Positions 20,581 to 29,871 of a stretch of 64,000 bases of DNA are shown here, in pieces (position 1 is the stretch's first letter; each line of letters opens with the position of its first letter). Under the pieces are notes generated by a model. It made no database searches. It was not told the DNA's origin and was given only the letters and a program-made list of their open reading frames with translations. The stretch spans positions 124,001 to 188,000 of the forward strand of contig NZ_JAAOWU010000001.1 of the NCBI RefSeq assembly GCF_013778505.1, given 5' to 3'. This stretch comes from Pseudomonas sivasensis (GTDB taxonomy: Bacteria; Pseudomonadota; Gammaproteobacteria; Pseudomonadales; Pseudomonadaceae). The translations under genes were made by a program, and so were the position numbers.

Positions 20581-20769
20581 GGGCTCATCGAACTGGACCG
20601 TTCGATGCGTATCCTCAGCGGGCAGCTCTATCTTCGCGCCATAAGTATTGTGTGACAGCTTGTCCATCATTTGCTGGAGTTCATGGTCCTGAGCATCCAG
20701 CCGTTGCAACGACTCATGCCCCCTCGCCATGTCCAGCATGTTGCGTATTGCAGCAATAGTGATCGCCAC
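20563..20769 (-). CDS. Possible short gene or gene remnant
   Basis: A 68-residue frame from a GTG, with a plausible amphipathic sequence (IAAIRNMLDMARGHESLQRL) and a charged tail, but no ribosome site, no ATG near the start and no recognisable family. The frame stays open for about eight codons above the GTG. Its stop codon is inside the hairpin of the OmpA terminator. It may be the 3' remnant of a lost gene. The rest of this 378-base gap shows no gene. Confidence 0.3.
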   Translation of the reverse strand: MAITIAAIRNMLDMARGHESLQRLDAQDHELQQMMDKLSHNTYGAKIELPAEDTHRTVQFDEPKKNPP

Positions 20770-20911
20770 GTTTTCGGCCCCGATCTGTGTAAGTCATACC
20801 GCATTCAGTGGTTGCTGGCGCGATACGGTTCCAGATATTTCAGTTCAGTACGGGGGCTGCAGCTGCACGATCTACGGGGGCGAGTGGTAAATCGTGAGGT
20901 TCTAAGAGGGC

Positions 20912-21238
20912 TTACTGCTGCAGTTGTGGCGTTTCCTGCCCCATACAACGTACTGCCTGTTTCTTGTTGTTTACCAGCACGCCACTGAGGCCTTTCTGCT
21001 CGGTGTCGAACATCACCAGAACGCCATCGACGCACTGCGCCACCTGGGCCGCCGGGGTTAGTGAAATTTTGTAGTCCTCGCCAGGCACGGTTTTGAGCAT
21101 GGTGAAGTCACTGAGCAACAACGCATCTTCCGGCTTGGCGAAGTGCAGGTAGCCGTAGTACCACAGGCAGCCGACGGTGCCGATGATGGTGCCGATGCCG
21201 GTGAGAATCAGCGGGATCATGTTGCGTTCTTCGCTCAT
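20912..21238 (-). CDS. Small membrane-anchored hypothetical protein
   Basis: A 108-residue protein with one N-terminal membrane helix (about residues 8–29, IPLILTGIGTIIGTVGCLWY) and a C-terminal soluble domain of about 75 residues, probably periplasmic, with two Cys (near 69 and 98) that could form a disulfide. Family not recognised. It lies 14 bases after the start side of the hydrolase gene cluster's last stop and is read in the same direction, so it may be the last gene of that group. Confidence 0.7.
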   Translation of the reverse strand: MSEERNMIPLILTGIGTIIGTVGCLWYYGYLHFAKPEDALLLSDFTMLKTVPGEDYKISLTPAAQVAQCVDGVLVMFDTEQKGLSGVLVNNKKQAVRCMGQETPQLQQ

Positions 21239-21252
21239 TGCGGGCTCTCTGA

Positions 21253-22140
21253 TCAGTCAACTTTAGGAATGGGGTAGTTCGGAATTTCGCCCAGGCGGCG
21301 TAGGCCGTTGAAGTGCTGCGGGTCATCCAGGTAGCGCAGCATCACGGTTTGCCAGGTCTTGTCGGCAAAGGTCTGCACATGACCGCCTCGGGTCAATTGC
21401 AACACCCTGGGCGGTGGCGCCGCCTGGTACAGACGGATGCCATTGGAAAGCGGCACGATCGGGTCATCCAGGCTGTGGAACAGCAGTTTCGGCACGCCGG
21501 TCAGCCGAGGCATGGCGTTGATCGCACTGTCGGCGTCGGGGACCAGCCAGGACAAGGGCACTTGAAACGGCCATGTTAGCCAGGAGGTACTGAGGGCGAA
21601 TTGTCCTACGTCACGATAACTGGCTGGCACACCATCCAGTACCAGCGCCTTAAGCCTGGCCTGACGCTCCGGATGCTCTGCCAGGTAATGCACGGCCAGC
21701 GCACCGCCAAGGCTCTGGCCGAGAACAATCAGCGGCTGGCCCTGGGTTTCGGGGGCTTTGTCGATCCAACTGAACGCTGCATCCACATCCTGATAGATCG
21801 CCGGCAAGGACGGTTTGCCTTCGGACAACCCGTATCCGCGATAGTCCACCAGCAGCACCTGATAGCCCTGCTCCGGCAACCACCAACTGCCACCCAGGTG
21901 CCAGGCCAGATTGCCGCCGTTGCCGTGCAAGTGCAGCACCGTGCCTTTGACGGGCACGCCAGCCTTGGCCGGCAGCCACCACGCGTGCAGCTTCACGCCG
22001 TCGGCGGTGGTGAGGGTGACGTCGCGGTATTGCAAGTGCGCTTTTTCGGGCGTGAACGGCAGGCCGGGTTCGGGGTAGAACAGCAGGGAGCTGCAACCGT
22101 TCAATGTGAGTAGCAGGCATAGAATGCCGAGGATTCTCAT
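21253..22140 (-). CDS. Alpha/beta-hydrolase lipoprotein
   Basis: A 295-residue lipoprotein: signal peptide with lipobox LNGC (Cys15), then an alpha/beta-hydrolase of the YfhR/BEM46 type. HLHGNGGN (oxyanion loop, about residue 73), the nucleophile elbow GQSLGG (Ser near 140) and a late His in GGHVQTF complete a Ser-Asp-His triad. Substrate unknown; small esters or lipids are likely. I start at the ATG at 22140, because the extra upstream frame runs through a REP hairpin and would destroy the signal peptide. Confidence 0.88.
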   Translation of the reverse strand: MRILGILCLLLTLNGCSSLLFYPEPGLPFTPEKAHLQYRDVTLTTADGVKLHAWWLPAKAGVPVKGTVLHLHGNGGNLAWHLGGSWWLPEQGYQVLLVDYRGYGLSEGKPSLPAIYQDVDAAFSWIDKAPETQGQPLIVLGQSLGGALAVHYLAEHPERQARLKALVLDGVPASYRDVGQFALSTSWLTWPFQVPLSWLVPDADSAINAMPRLTGVPKLLFHSLDDPIVPLSNGIRLYQAAPPPRVLQLTRGGHVQTFADKTWQTVMLRYLDDPQHFNGLRRLGEIPNYPIPKVD

Positions 22141-22190
22141 CCGTTGAAGCCTCGTGATTAAGATGAAATTGACCGTCTGTTGAAGATTCA

Positions 22191-22220
22191 ATGTGGGAGG
22201 TGGTTTGCGCCCTCCCACAT
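22191..22220. repeat. Single compact REP hairpin
   Basis: ATGTGGGAGG and CCCTCCCACAT face each other directly with almost no spacer, a collapsed form of the REP pairs found elsewhere in the window. It sits between the stop of the QEGLA gene and the start of the hydrolase gene and may trim or end that transcript. Confidence 0.7.
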
Positions 22221-22235
22221 TTAGACCCGGTTTCT

Positions 22236-23513
22236 TCAGAGGATATTGGAGTAATCCGCCTCGATCCGATCCAGGCTCAAGTGGTTGAGGAAGTTGGAGA
22301 AGCACATCCACGCCGCCAATGCGTTCATGTCGCGGAACTGTTCAGGCAGGTACTTGGGCGGCACCACCAGGCCTTCGTCCACCAGTTGGCGCAGGGTACG
22401 CATGTCTTCCAGAGTGGTCTTGCCGCAGAACAGCAAAGGCACCTGTTCCAGCTTGCCTTTGCGCACGGCCAACTGGATGTAGTTGTAGACCATGATGAAG
22501 CCCTTGAGGTAGGACAAATCCTTGGTAAACGGCAGTCCATTGGGCACCGAGCCACGGAATACGCGACTGGCGTTGCCATAGCTTTCAGCGATTTCAAAGC
22601 CTTGCTCGCGGAAGAATTCGAACACCTGCAGGAAATCGGCGCCCTCCTCCACCATGTGAATAGCGCGCGTGCGGTTGGTGAGCTTGCGCAGGCGACTCGG
22701 GTAGGAGGCGAAGGTGATGATCTCCATCAGAATCGCCAAGCCCTCCTGGGTCACCGTGGAAGACGGCGGGCCTTTGGACAGGAAAGTGCAGATCGGCTGG
22801 TTCTGGCCGTTGAGGGTAGTGCCGACGTGCACCAGGCCTTCATGGACTTCCAGGGCGCGCACGTCGCGATTGTTGAACATCGCATCGGCGCGGATCTTGA
22901 TGTAGTCGGCCCCCGCCGCTGCATCCGCAACGATGCCGTCGGACTCGAACACGCGAATGGTTTCTTCCGCCTCGCCGAACACCTTGTTCAGGCGGGTTTG
23001 CAGCAGGGCGACGGCGTCCTTGGCGGTGAGGGTCTTGGCTTCGTCCTTGAGGTCGCCACGGCCGTCGATGTTATTCAGGTAGTCGGAGAGCATCAGGCCC
23101 AGGTCGGCCAGGGTTGGGTCGCCGGCGTGGAACGCATCGGAGGCGGCGCCGTACAGCTCTTGGGAAATCAGGCCGAAGTCCTCGGTGCCGCGCGCTTCGA
23201 GCATCCGCACCACCATGCGGTACTCGCGGCACATGCGACGCATGATCTGCCCCACCGGGCTGAACTGGCCGAGGCGTCGGGTGATGTCACGCTCGATATT
23301 CTGGAATTCCAGCTTCACCGCACTGGAGTCAAACGACAGCGGCCGGTTCAGGTAATAGTCGCGGTCTACGGCAGGCATTGCCTTGCCCTTGGCCTTGAGG
23401 AATCCCTGGCGAATAGTGTCGTCCCATTTGACGGCGTCGAGGACGCGAATCGGTGTCTGTGCCAGCACAATGCGATCGGACAAGGTGCGTATCGTCTGCT
23501 GGTAATCGTCCAC
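22236..23513 (-). CDS. QEGLA-motif DUF1704 protein, putative tyrosine-type metallocarboxypeptidase
   Basis: A 425-residue protein of DUF1704, often labelled flavohemoglobin-expression-modulating QEGLA protein. The zinc motif HExxxH is HEGLVH near residue 220 and TQEGLA follows about 27 residues later, giving the likely third ligand Glu. The family was linked to eukaryotic microtubule carboxypeptidases (MATCAP); bacterial substrates are unknown. It starts at a GTG preceded by AAGGAAG. It lies 22 bases after a lipoprotein gene, in an apparent operon headed by a TetR regulator. Confidence 0.87.
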   Translation of the reverse strand: MDDYQQTIRTLSDRIVLAQTPIRVLDAVKWDDTIRQGFLKAKGKAMPAVDRDYYLNRPLSFDSSAVKLEFQNIERDITRRLGQFSPVGQIMRRMCREYRMVVRMLEARGTEDFGLISQELYGAASDAFHAGDPTLADLGLMLSDYLNNIDGRGDLKDEAKTLTAKDAVALLQTRLNKVFGEAEETIRVFESDGIVADAAAGADYIKIRADAMFNNRDVRALEVHEGLVHVGTTLNGQNQPICTFLSKGPPSSTVTQEGLAILMEIITFASYPSRLRKLTNRTRAIHMVEEGADFLQVFEFFREQGFEIAESYGNASRVFRGSVPNGLPFTKDLSYLKGFIMVYNYIQLAVRKGKLEQVPLLFCGKTTLEDMRTLRQLVDEGLVVPPKYLPEQFRDMNALAAWMCFSNFLNHLSLDRIEADYSNIL

Positions 23514-23535
23514 CGGGTGCTTCCTTCTTTAAACG

Positions 23536-24084
23536 TTATTTGCCCGCACGCTGATAGCGCGCGGCTTCAACGAACACATCGGCATTGGCCGGGTCATCCA
23601 GGTAGGTGAATACCCGGTCCATGGGGCTGTCCACCAACACCCCGTCGCCTTCGACGGTTTCTACGGTGCCTCCATCCAATGCCTGTTGGCCGATGGCTTG
23701 GCGGATCTGCTCCAGATCCAGGTTGTAGACCACCAATTCGTGCTTTTCGTCGAATTCGAAGCCGGCCAGGATAAAATTCCCACCGAACTTTGTAGGCAAC
23801 GGCGCCGACAGGTACCACCGATTGCCATGGCGCGACACAGTAAACAGGTACTCATCGCGCTGGCCCGGCGCCGCTTTAGGGTAGCTCAAGGCTTTGTAGC
23901 GGTGCTCACCGGCGCGAGTGATGTGTAAGCTGAGCGGCTCACCCCAGGCATTCTTGCTGGACCAGTGGCCCAGCAACTCATTCGGCGCCGCTTCACGGCT
24001 TGCCAGCGGCTCCTTGAAGGTCACCAAACAACCGCTGAGCAGCAGGAACGACAAGGCGATTAGCGCGATACGCCAGGTTTTCAT
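23536..24084 (-). CDS. Hypothetical lipoprotein
   Basis: A 182-residue lipoprotein with lipobox LSGC (Cys19). The mature part looks like a beta-rich domain (LLGHWSSKNAWGEPLSLHI at the start) of unknown function, of the kind that binds hydrophobic ligands or folds as a small barrel. The start at 24084 has GGAGG upstream and is 16 bases after the TetR stop; a longer frame would run into the TetR gene. It is the middle gene of a TetR–lipoprotein–QEGLA unit. Confidence 0.8.
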   Translation of the reverse strand: MKTWRIALIALSFLLLSGCLVTFKEPLASREAAPNELLGHWSSKNAWGEPLSLHITRAGEHRYKALSYPKAAPGQRDEYLFTVSRHGNRWYLSAPLPTKFGGNFILAGFEFDEKHELVVYNLDLEQIRQAIGQQALDGGTVETVEGDGVLVDSPMDRVFTYLDDPANADVFVEAARYQRAGK

Positions 24085-24100
24085 CAGACACCCTCCGGTG

Positions 24101-24817
24101 TCAGACCGAGGCCAACACCAAATGCATGTAACGCTTGAGGATCTCAAGCATCTCTTCACCGGTCAGAGGCTCTGCGCCGCCCAACAGGCCCTGATATTCC
24201 ATCCGACTGATAATCGCCGTCAACACCTTGGCGTCCTGCTGCGGCTCGCGGGAGCCCAACACTTGGAAAAACTGCCCGGTGCCCTGCAATAAAATCTGCT
24301 GATGGGAGCGCACCAGTTCGGCCAGGCGCGGGTTCAATAGCGCTTCCTGACGAAACGCCTGTTCGGCCATGAGGTGTTCGCGACGGTTGGTCAGTTGGCG
24401 CAGCACATAGTCGGCGGTCAGTCGCGCGATGTCATCGGCCAATTGCGAACGTGACTCCGGACTGCCATCGCCGTAGGCAACCATCTCGCGCAACAGGCCT
24501 TCGTTACGTACCCACAGCTTGCCCATGAAGGCAGCGCTGCGTTCGACGTACTGCGCGAAGGTGTCGGTCAGCAGGTCATCGATGTCTTTGAAGTAGTAGG
24601 TGGTCGCCGACAACGGCACGCCCGCTTCCGCCGCCACCGCCCGATGGCGCACGGCTCGTACGCCCTCACGCACCACAATACGCATGGCCGCATCGAGAAT
24701 GTCTTGCCGCCGTTGCTCGCTGCCCCGACGACTGGCCTTACGGCCCTGGTACTGGACGCTTTCAGCCACGGCAGCGGCAATGCCGGCGGCGCCTTCTTGT
24801 GCGATTACGCGGTTCAC
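24101..24817 (-). CDS. TetR family regulator
   Basis: A 238-residue regulator with a TetR DNA-binding domain at about residues 36–85 (GVRAVRHRAVAAEAGVPLSA followed by TTYYFKDIDDLL). The C-terminal ligand domain is unassigned. I use the GTG at 24817 because AAGGA lies 8 bases before it; ATG 24826 overlaps that site. It heads an apparent operon with the lipoprotein and QEGLA genes, 16 and 22 bases apart, and may control them. Confidence 0.88.
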   Translation of the reverse strand: MNRVIAQEGAAGIAAAVAESVQYQGRKASRRGSEQRRQDILDAAMRIVVREGVRAVRHRAVAAEAGVPLSATTYYFKDIDDLLTDTFAQYVERSAAFMGKLWVRNEGLLREMVAYGDGSPESRSQLADDIARLTADYVLRQLTNRREHLMAEQAFRQEALLNPRLAELVRSHQQILLQGTGQFFQVLGSREPQQDAKVLTAIISRMEYQGLLGGAEPLTGEEMLEILKRYMHLVLASV

Positions 24818-24880
24818 GACACACATCCTTGAATAGATCAAAACCTGGCGCTGTTTGCTTGACGCTTAAAAACGCCCCAT

Positions 24881-24908
24881 AAAAAAGCCGCCTTATAAAA
24901 GGCGGCTT
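24881..24908 (-). terminator. lysS terminator
   Basis: AAGCCGCC and GGCGGCTT pair around an A/T loop; on the minus strand the stem is followed by six T residues, 16 bases after the lysS stop. Confidence 0.88.
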
Positions 24909-24923
24909 CGGATTTCGCTAGGG

Positions 24924-26426
24924 TTACGCTTGCGGCCGCATGTGCGGGAACAAGATCACATCGCGGATCGACGGCGAGTTGGTCAACAACATCACCAGTC
25001 GGTCGATGCCGATACCTTCACCGGCGGTTGGCGGCATGCCGTATTCCAGGGCGCGTACGAAGTCTGCGTCGTAGTGCATGGCTTCGTCGTCACCGGCGTC
25101 CTTATCGGCCACCTGAGCCATGAAGCGCTCGGCCTGGTCTTCCGCGTCATTCAACTCGGAGTAGGCGTTGGCGATTTCGCGGCCACCAATGAACAGCTCG
25201 AAACGGTCAGTGACGTTCGGGTTGTCATCGTTGCGACGGGCCAGCGGCGAGACTTCGAACGGGTACTGGGTAATGAAGTGCGGCTGTTCCAGCTTGTGCT
25301 CGACCAGCTCTTCGAAAATCATCACCTGCAGTTTGCCCAGGCCTTCGAAGCCCAGCACCTTGGCGCCGGCTTTCTTGGCGATGGCGCGGGCTTTGTCGAT
25401 GTCGTTGAGGTCGTCAGCGGTCAGCTCGGGGTTGTACTTGAGGATCGAGTCGAACACCGACAGGCGCACGAACGGCTCGCCGAAGTGGAACACCTTGTCG
25501 CCGTACGGCACGTCGGTGCTGCCCAGGACCAGCTGTGCCAGTTCGCGGAACAGTTCTTCGGTCAGGTCCATGTTGTCTTCGTAGTCGGCGTAGGCCTGGT
25601 AGAACTCCAACATGGTGAATTCTGGGTTGTGACGGGTCGAGACACCTTCGTTACGGAAGTTGCGGTTGATCTCGAAGACCTTTTCAAAACCACCCACCAC
25701 CAGACGCTTCAGGTACAGCTCCGGCGCGATACGCAGGAACATTTCCAGGTCCAGGGCGTTGTGGTGGGTTTCGAATGGCTTGGCTGCGGCACCGCCGGGG
25801 ATGGTTTGCAGCATCGGGGTTTCGACTTCAAGGAAGTCACGCGCCATCAGGAAGCTGCGGATGTGGGCGATGACTTGCGAACGCACGCGGAAGGTCTGGC
25901 GCACGTCTTCGTTGACGATCAGGTCAACGTAGCGCTGGCGGTAGCGCTGCTCGGTGTCGGTCAGGCCGTGGTGCTTATCCGGTAGCGGGCGCAGGGACTT
26001 GGTCAGCAGGCGCACGCTGGTCATCTCGACGTACAGGTCGCCCTTGCCGGAACGGGCCAGGGTGCCTTCGGCGGCAATGATGTCGCCCATGTCCCAGGTT
26101 TTCACCGAGGCCAGGGTTTCTTCAGGCAAGGTCTTGCGGTTGACGTAGACCTGGATGCGACCGGTCATGTCCTGGATCACCATGAACGAGCCACGGTTGA
26201 GCATGATGCGACCTGCCACCTTGACCGGGATCGCAGCCTCTGCCAGCTCTTCCTTGGTCTTGTCCGCGTACTGTTTCTGCAAGGCATCGCAGTAGTTTTC
26301 GCGGCGGAAGTCATTGGGGAAGGCATTGCCCTTCGCGCGCTCGGCAGCAAGCTTTTCCTTGCGCAGGGCGATCAGGGAGTTTTCTTCCTGTTGCAGGGCT
26401 TGCGGGTCGAGTTGTTGGTCGCTCAT
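24924..26426 (-). CDS. lysS: Lysyl-tRNA synthetase, class II
   Basis: Charges tRNA-Lys in the cytoplasm. The 500-residue protein has an N-terminal OB-fold anticodon-binding domain (about 60–150, [20 protein letters not shown]) and a class II catalytic core: motif 2 with [18 protein letters not shown] near residue 265 and motif 3 [19 protein letters not shown] near the end. It follows prfB with a 79-base gap that carries a REP element, the classical prfB–lysS order. Confidence 0.97.
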   Translation of the reverse strand: MSDQQLDPQALQQEENSLIALRKEKLAAERAKGNAFPNDFRRENYCDALQKQYADKTKEELAEAAIPVKVAGRIMLNRGSFMVIQDMTGRIQVYVNRKTLPEETLASVKTWDMGDIIAAEGTLARSGKGDLYVEMTSVRLLTKSLRPLPDKHHGLTDTEQRYRQRYVDLIVNEDVRQTFRVRSQVIAHIRSFLMARDFLEVETPMLQTIPGGAAAKPFETHHNALDLEMFLRIAPELYLKRLVVGGFEKVFEINRNFRNEGVSTRHNPEFTMLEFYQAYADYEDNMDLTEELFRELAQLVLGSTDVPYGDKVFHFGEPFVRLSVFDSILKYNPELTADDLNDIDKARAIAKKAGAKVLGFEGLGKLQVMIFEELVEHKLEQPHFITQYPFEVSPLARRNDDNPNVTDRFELFIGGREIANAYSELNDAEDQAERFMAQVADKDAGDDEAMHYDADFVRALEYGMPPTAGEGIGIDRLVMLLTNSPSIRDVILFPHMRPQA

Positions 26427-26455
26427 GTCTTTAAAATTTCCATCAGGTTCGTTGT

Positions 26456-26498
26456 CCCCGGCCTGCGGCCGGGGATCGCCGGCAAGCCGGCTCCTACA
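26456..26498. repeat. REP element of a second family
   Basis: Nested hairpins CCCCGGCC…GGCCGGGG and GCCGGCAAGCCGGC followed by TCCTACA. This type, with GCCGGCAAGCCGGCTCCTAC, differs from the TGTGGGAG family found elsewhere in the window. It fills the prfB–lysS gap. Confidence 0.7.
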
Positions 26499-26505
26499 AT
26501 CTTTA

Positions 26506-27601
26506 TTACAAGCCGGACTTCAGGCTGGCTTCCAGGTATTCGTCGATATCGCCGTCGAGCACCTTGTCGCAGTCGCTGCGTTCGATGTTAGTGCGCAGAT
26601 CCTTGATCCGCGACGCATCGAGCACATACGAACGGATCTGGTGACCCCAGCCGATATCCGACTTGGTGTCTTCCAGCGCCTGGGAAGCGGCGTTGCGCTT
26701 CTGCATTTCCTGCTCGTACAACTTGGCCCGCAGCATTTTCATGGCGGTGTCCTTGTTGGCGTGCTGGGAACGTTCGTTCTGGCAGCTGACCACGGTGTTG
26801 GTCGGTACGTGAGTAATACGTACGGCCGAGTCGGTGGTGTTTACGTGCTGACCACCGGCACCGGAGGAACGGTAGGTGTCGATACGCAGGTCGGCCGGGT
26901 TGATCTCGATTTCCACCTTGTCGTCGATCTCTGGCGAGACGAACACCGCGGAGAACGAAGTGTGGCGACGGTTGCCGGAGTCGAACGGGCTCTTGCGCAC
27001 CAGGCGGTGCACGCCGATTTCGGTACGCAGCCAGCCAAAGGCGTATTCACCCTTGATGTGCACGGTCGCGCCCTTGATGCCAGCCACTTCACCGGCCGAC
27101 AGTTCCATGATGGTGGCGTCGAAGCCGCGTTTGTCGGCCCAGCGCAGGTACATGCGCAGCAGGATGTTCGCCCAGTCCTGGGCTTCGGTGCCGCCGGAAC
27201 CGGCCTGGATGTCCAGGTAGGCGTTGTTCGGGTCCATTTCATGGCTGAACATGCGGCGGAATTCGAGCTTGGCGAGGTTTTCCTCTAGACGGGCCAGCTC
27301 GGCGATGACATCGCCCACTGCGCCTTCGTCGTTTTCTTCGACGGCCATGTCCAGCAGGTCACGGCAATCGGCCAGACCGGTGTTCAGTTCGTCGAGGGTG
27401 TCGACGATCTGCGCCAGCGCAGCGCGCTCGCGGCCCAACTCTTGGGCGTATTCAGGTTTGTTCCAGACACTCGGATCTTCAAGCTCACGATTGACTTCGG
27501 TCAGACGCTCATGCTTTTGATCGTAGTCAAAGATACCCCCGAATAGTTTCGGAGCGCTCGGACAGGTCCTTGATGGTGTTCAGGATCGGGTTGATTTCCA
27601 T
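26506..27601 (-). CDS. prfB: Peptide chain release factor 2, with programmed +1 frameshift
   Basis: RF2 ends translation at UGA and UAA. The gene is read in two parts: ATG at 27601 through codon 24 (CTT, 27530–27532), then in the +1 frame from 27528 to the stop at 26506, 364 residues in all. The frameshift site is TATCTTTGAC with an internal UGA at 27527–27529 and a GGGGG Shine-Dalgarno-like run just upstream, the canonical autoregulatory site: low RF2 allows slippage. The anticodon-like tripeptide SPF (KSPFDSG) and the catalytic GGQ (GAGGQHVN) are present. Confidence 0.97.
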
Positions 27602-27705
27602 GGCGGGCAGCACTCGTTGGCGAACTTTTGAAAGCCGGCGAGTATAACGGCAAACGGGGGGGAGCGGCAGCCCGCCTGGCGAAAAGGCAGACTACGCTGG
27701 GTTAA

Positions 27706-27785
27706 ATGTGAGAGGGGGCCTGCTCCCGATGGCGGTGTATCAGGTGACTGACCCTCCGCTATCGGGGGCAAGCCCCCTCCCACAT
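27706..27785. repeat. REPIN-like inverted REP pair
   Basis: ATGTGAGAGGGGGCCTGCTC and its mate ending CCCCTCCCACAT, separated by about 35 bases, between prfB and the end of wspR. Confidence 0.85.
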
Positions 27786-27807
27786 GTTGATCGGTTGCGG
27801 CCTCGAT

Positions 27808-28809
27808 TCACTCGATGCCGACCTGATTACGCCCATTGTGCTTGGCCGTATACAAGCCCTTGTCCGCCGCCAATATCAGCTGCCGACAATCCGTACCCTG
27901 CTGCGGAGTGGTGGTCGACAGGCCGATGCTGATCGTCAGGCTGGAGCCTTCTGCCGGAGCGATATGCGGGATTTTCAACGCCGCGACGGCCATGCGCAGC
28001 TTTTCGGCCACCAGTCGCGCGCCTCCCGGTGAGGTGTTCGGCAGCACCAACGCAAACTCTTCACCACCGTAGCGCGCCGGCAGGTCCGAAGGGCGACTGC
28101 TGGCATCGCGGATGGTGGCGGCAACTTTGCGCAGGGCTTCGTCGCCTTCGACGTGACCGAAGCTGTCGTTATAGGTCTTGAAAAAGTCCACGTCGATCAT
28201 CAGCAGCGACAGTTGGGTCTGGTCGCGCATGGCGCGGCGCCATTCCAGTTCCAGGTATTCGTCGAAGTGACGGCGGTTGGACAGCCCGGTAAGGCCATCG
28301 GAGTTCATCAGGCGTTGCAGCACCAGGTTGGTGTCCAGCAACTGTTGCTGGCTGACCCGCAGCGCGCGGTAAGCAGCATCGCGCTGCAGCAGCGTCATGT
28401 AGGAACGCGAGTGATAGCGGATGCGTGCCACCAGTTCGATGTTGTCCGGCAGCTTGACCAGGTAGTCGTTGGCCCCCGCCGAGAACGCCGCGCTCTTGAT
28501 CAGCGGGTCTTCCTTGGTGGATAGCACGATGATCGGGATGTTCTGCGTGGCCGGGTGATTGCGGTAATCGCGCACCAGAGTCAGGCCATCGAGGCCGGGC
28601 ATCACCAAGTCCTGCAGGATCACCGTCGGCTTGATGCGGATAGCCTGAGCAATCGCCTGGTGCGGATCGGCGCAGAAGTGGAAATCGATGTTTTCTTCAT
28701 GGGCCAGGCCGCGTCGGACCGCTTCGCCGATCATGGCCTGGTCGTCGACCAGCAACACCATGGCGGCATTTTCGTCGGTCTTGATGTCGTCGATCTGTAA
28801 ATCATTCAT
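27808..28809 (-). CDS. wspR: WspR, response-regulator diguanylate cyclase
   Basis: Output of the Wsp pathway: phosphorylation by WspE activates synthesis of cyclic-di-GMP from two GTP, promoting cellulose or other matrix and surface growth. The 333 residues hold a receiver domain (18–135, phospho-Asp67 in LQDLVMPG, Lys at the end of AGANDYLVK), a helical stalk and a GGDEF domain with active-site GGEEF at 248–252. The inhibitory I-site RPSD (239–242) lies five residues before it, so product inhibition is expected. It follows wspF by 51 bases, a wider gap than between the other wsp genes. Confidence 0.97.
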   Translation of the reverse strand: MNDLQIDDIKTDENAAMVLLVDDQAMIGEAVRRGLAHEENIDFHFCADPHQAIAQAIRIKPTVILQDLVMPGLDGLTLVRDYRNHPATQNIPIIVLSTKEDPLIKSAAFSAGANDYLVKLPDNIELVARIRYHSRSYMTLLQRDAAYRALRVSQQQLLDTNLVLQRLMNSDGLTGLSNRRHFDEYLELEWRRAMRDQTQLSLLMIDVDFFKTYNDSFGHVEGDEALRKVAATIRDASSRPSDLPARYGGEEFALVLPNTSPGGARLVAEKLRMAVAALKIPHIAPAEGSSLTISIGLSTTTPQQGTDCRQLILAADKGLYTAKHNGRNQVGIE

Positions 28810-28860
28810 CTGCAGTCACCTGAATTACTACCTGCAAGCCAGCATCGCGCAAGGTCATGT

Positions 28861-29871
28861 TCATTGTGCAAAGACCTCCAGTAATCGGGGCGCAATTCTG
28901 TCCAGAGGGCGAATTTCAACAGCGGCATCAATCGCCGCCGCCGCTTTGGGCATGCCATACACCGCCGAGCTCTGCTGATCCTGGGCGATGGTCAAATAAC
29001 CTTGTTCACGCAATAACTTAAGGCCCTGAGCCCCGTCACGACCCATGCCGGTCAGCAGTACGCCGACGGCGTCACCATTCCAGTGGCTGGCCACGCTTTC
29101 GAAGAACACATCGATCGAAGGCCGGTAAATCTCGTTCACCGGCTCTGCGGTATAGGCTAGCGTGCCGTTCTTCAATAGACGAATGTGGTGATTGGTACCG
29201 GCCAGCAAGACCACACCGCTTTGCGGCGGTTCGCCTTCGCGGGCCAGGCGCACCGGCAGCCCGGAAGCACTGCTGAGCCATTCGGCCATGCCGGCGGCAA
29301 AGACCTGGTCCACATGCTGCACCAGCACAATGGCAGCGGGAAAGTCACGGGGTAAACCCTTGAGCAGGATTTCCAGGGCAGCCGGGCCACCCGCTGAAGA
29401 GCCGATAGCCACCAAACTCTGGCGTTTGCCGGAGGTGCGCGCTGACGTGGTTTCGGTGCGCACGCGGCTGCCGCGCTGGCCGATCAGCCAGCCGATGTTG
29501 AGGATTTTGCGCAGCAGCGGTGCCGCCGCATCCTTTGGATTGCCTACGCCGAGTGCGGGCGTGTCTACCACATCCAGGGCGCCGTGGCCCATGGCTTCGA
29601 ACACCCGGCTCATATTGGCCTGGCGGTCGACGGTCACCAACAGGATCGCGCACGGGGTCTCGGCCATGATCTGCCGCGTGGCCTCCACGCCGTCCATCAC
29701 CGGCATGATCAGATCCATCAGGATCAGGTCAGGCGTCAACTCAGCGCAGCGCTGCACTGCCTCCAGACCATTGCCGGCCACCCACACCACCTCGTGCGAG
29801 GGCTCGAAACTCAAGGCGCGGCGCAAGGCCTCCACGGCCAGGGGCATGTCGTTGACGATCGCAACCCTCAT
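28861..29871 (-). CDS. wspF: WspF, CheB-like methylesterase
   Basis: Removes methyl groups from the WspA receptor when phosphorylated by WspE, resetting the signal. The 336 residues carry a receiver domain (phospho-Asp53 in LMDLIMPVMDG), a linker and a CheB catalytic domain with the triad Ser158/159 (GSSAGG), His186 (LVQHVDQ) and Asp279 (GMGRDG). Loss of WspF is a known route to constitutive Wsp activity and wrinkly colonies; here the gene is intact. Its start overlaps the wspE stop by four bases. Confidence 0.97.
   Translation of the reverse strand: MRVAIVNDMPLAVEALRRALSFEPSHEVVWVAGNGLEAVQRCAELTPDLILMDLIMPVMDGVEATRQIMAETPCAILLVTVDRQANMSRVFEAMGHGALDVVDTPALGVGNPKDAAAPLLRKILNIGWLIGQRGSRVRTETTSARTSGKRQSLVAIGSSAGGPAALEILLKGLPRDFPAAIVLVQHVDQVFAAGMAEWLSSASGLPVRLAREGEPPQSGVVLLAGTNHHIRLLKNGTLAYTAEPVNEIYRPSIDVFFESVASHWNGDAVGVLLTGMGRDGAQGLKLLREQGYLTIAQDQQSSAVYGMPKAAAAIDAAVEIRPLDRIAPRLLEVFAQ

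Noticed and set aside
22191..23609. Long plus-strand frame of about 470 codons opposite the QEGLA gene
   Set aside because: It runs antisense through the QEGLA gene and starts in a REP hairpin; its protein sequence is low-complexity, as expected from the reverse strand of GC-rich codons.
24930..25985. Plus-strand frame of 351 codons opposite lysS
   Set aside because: Fully antisense to lysS, no ribosome site, no family resemblance.
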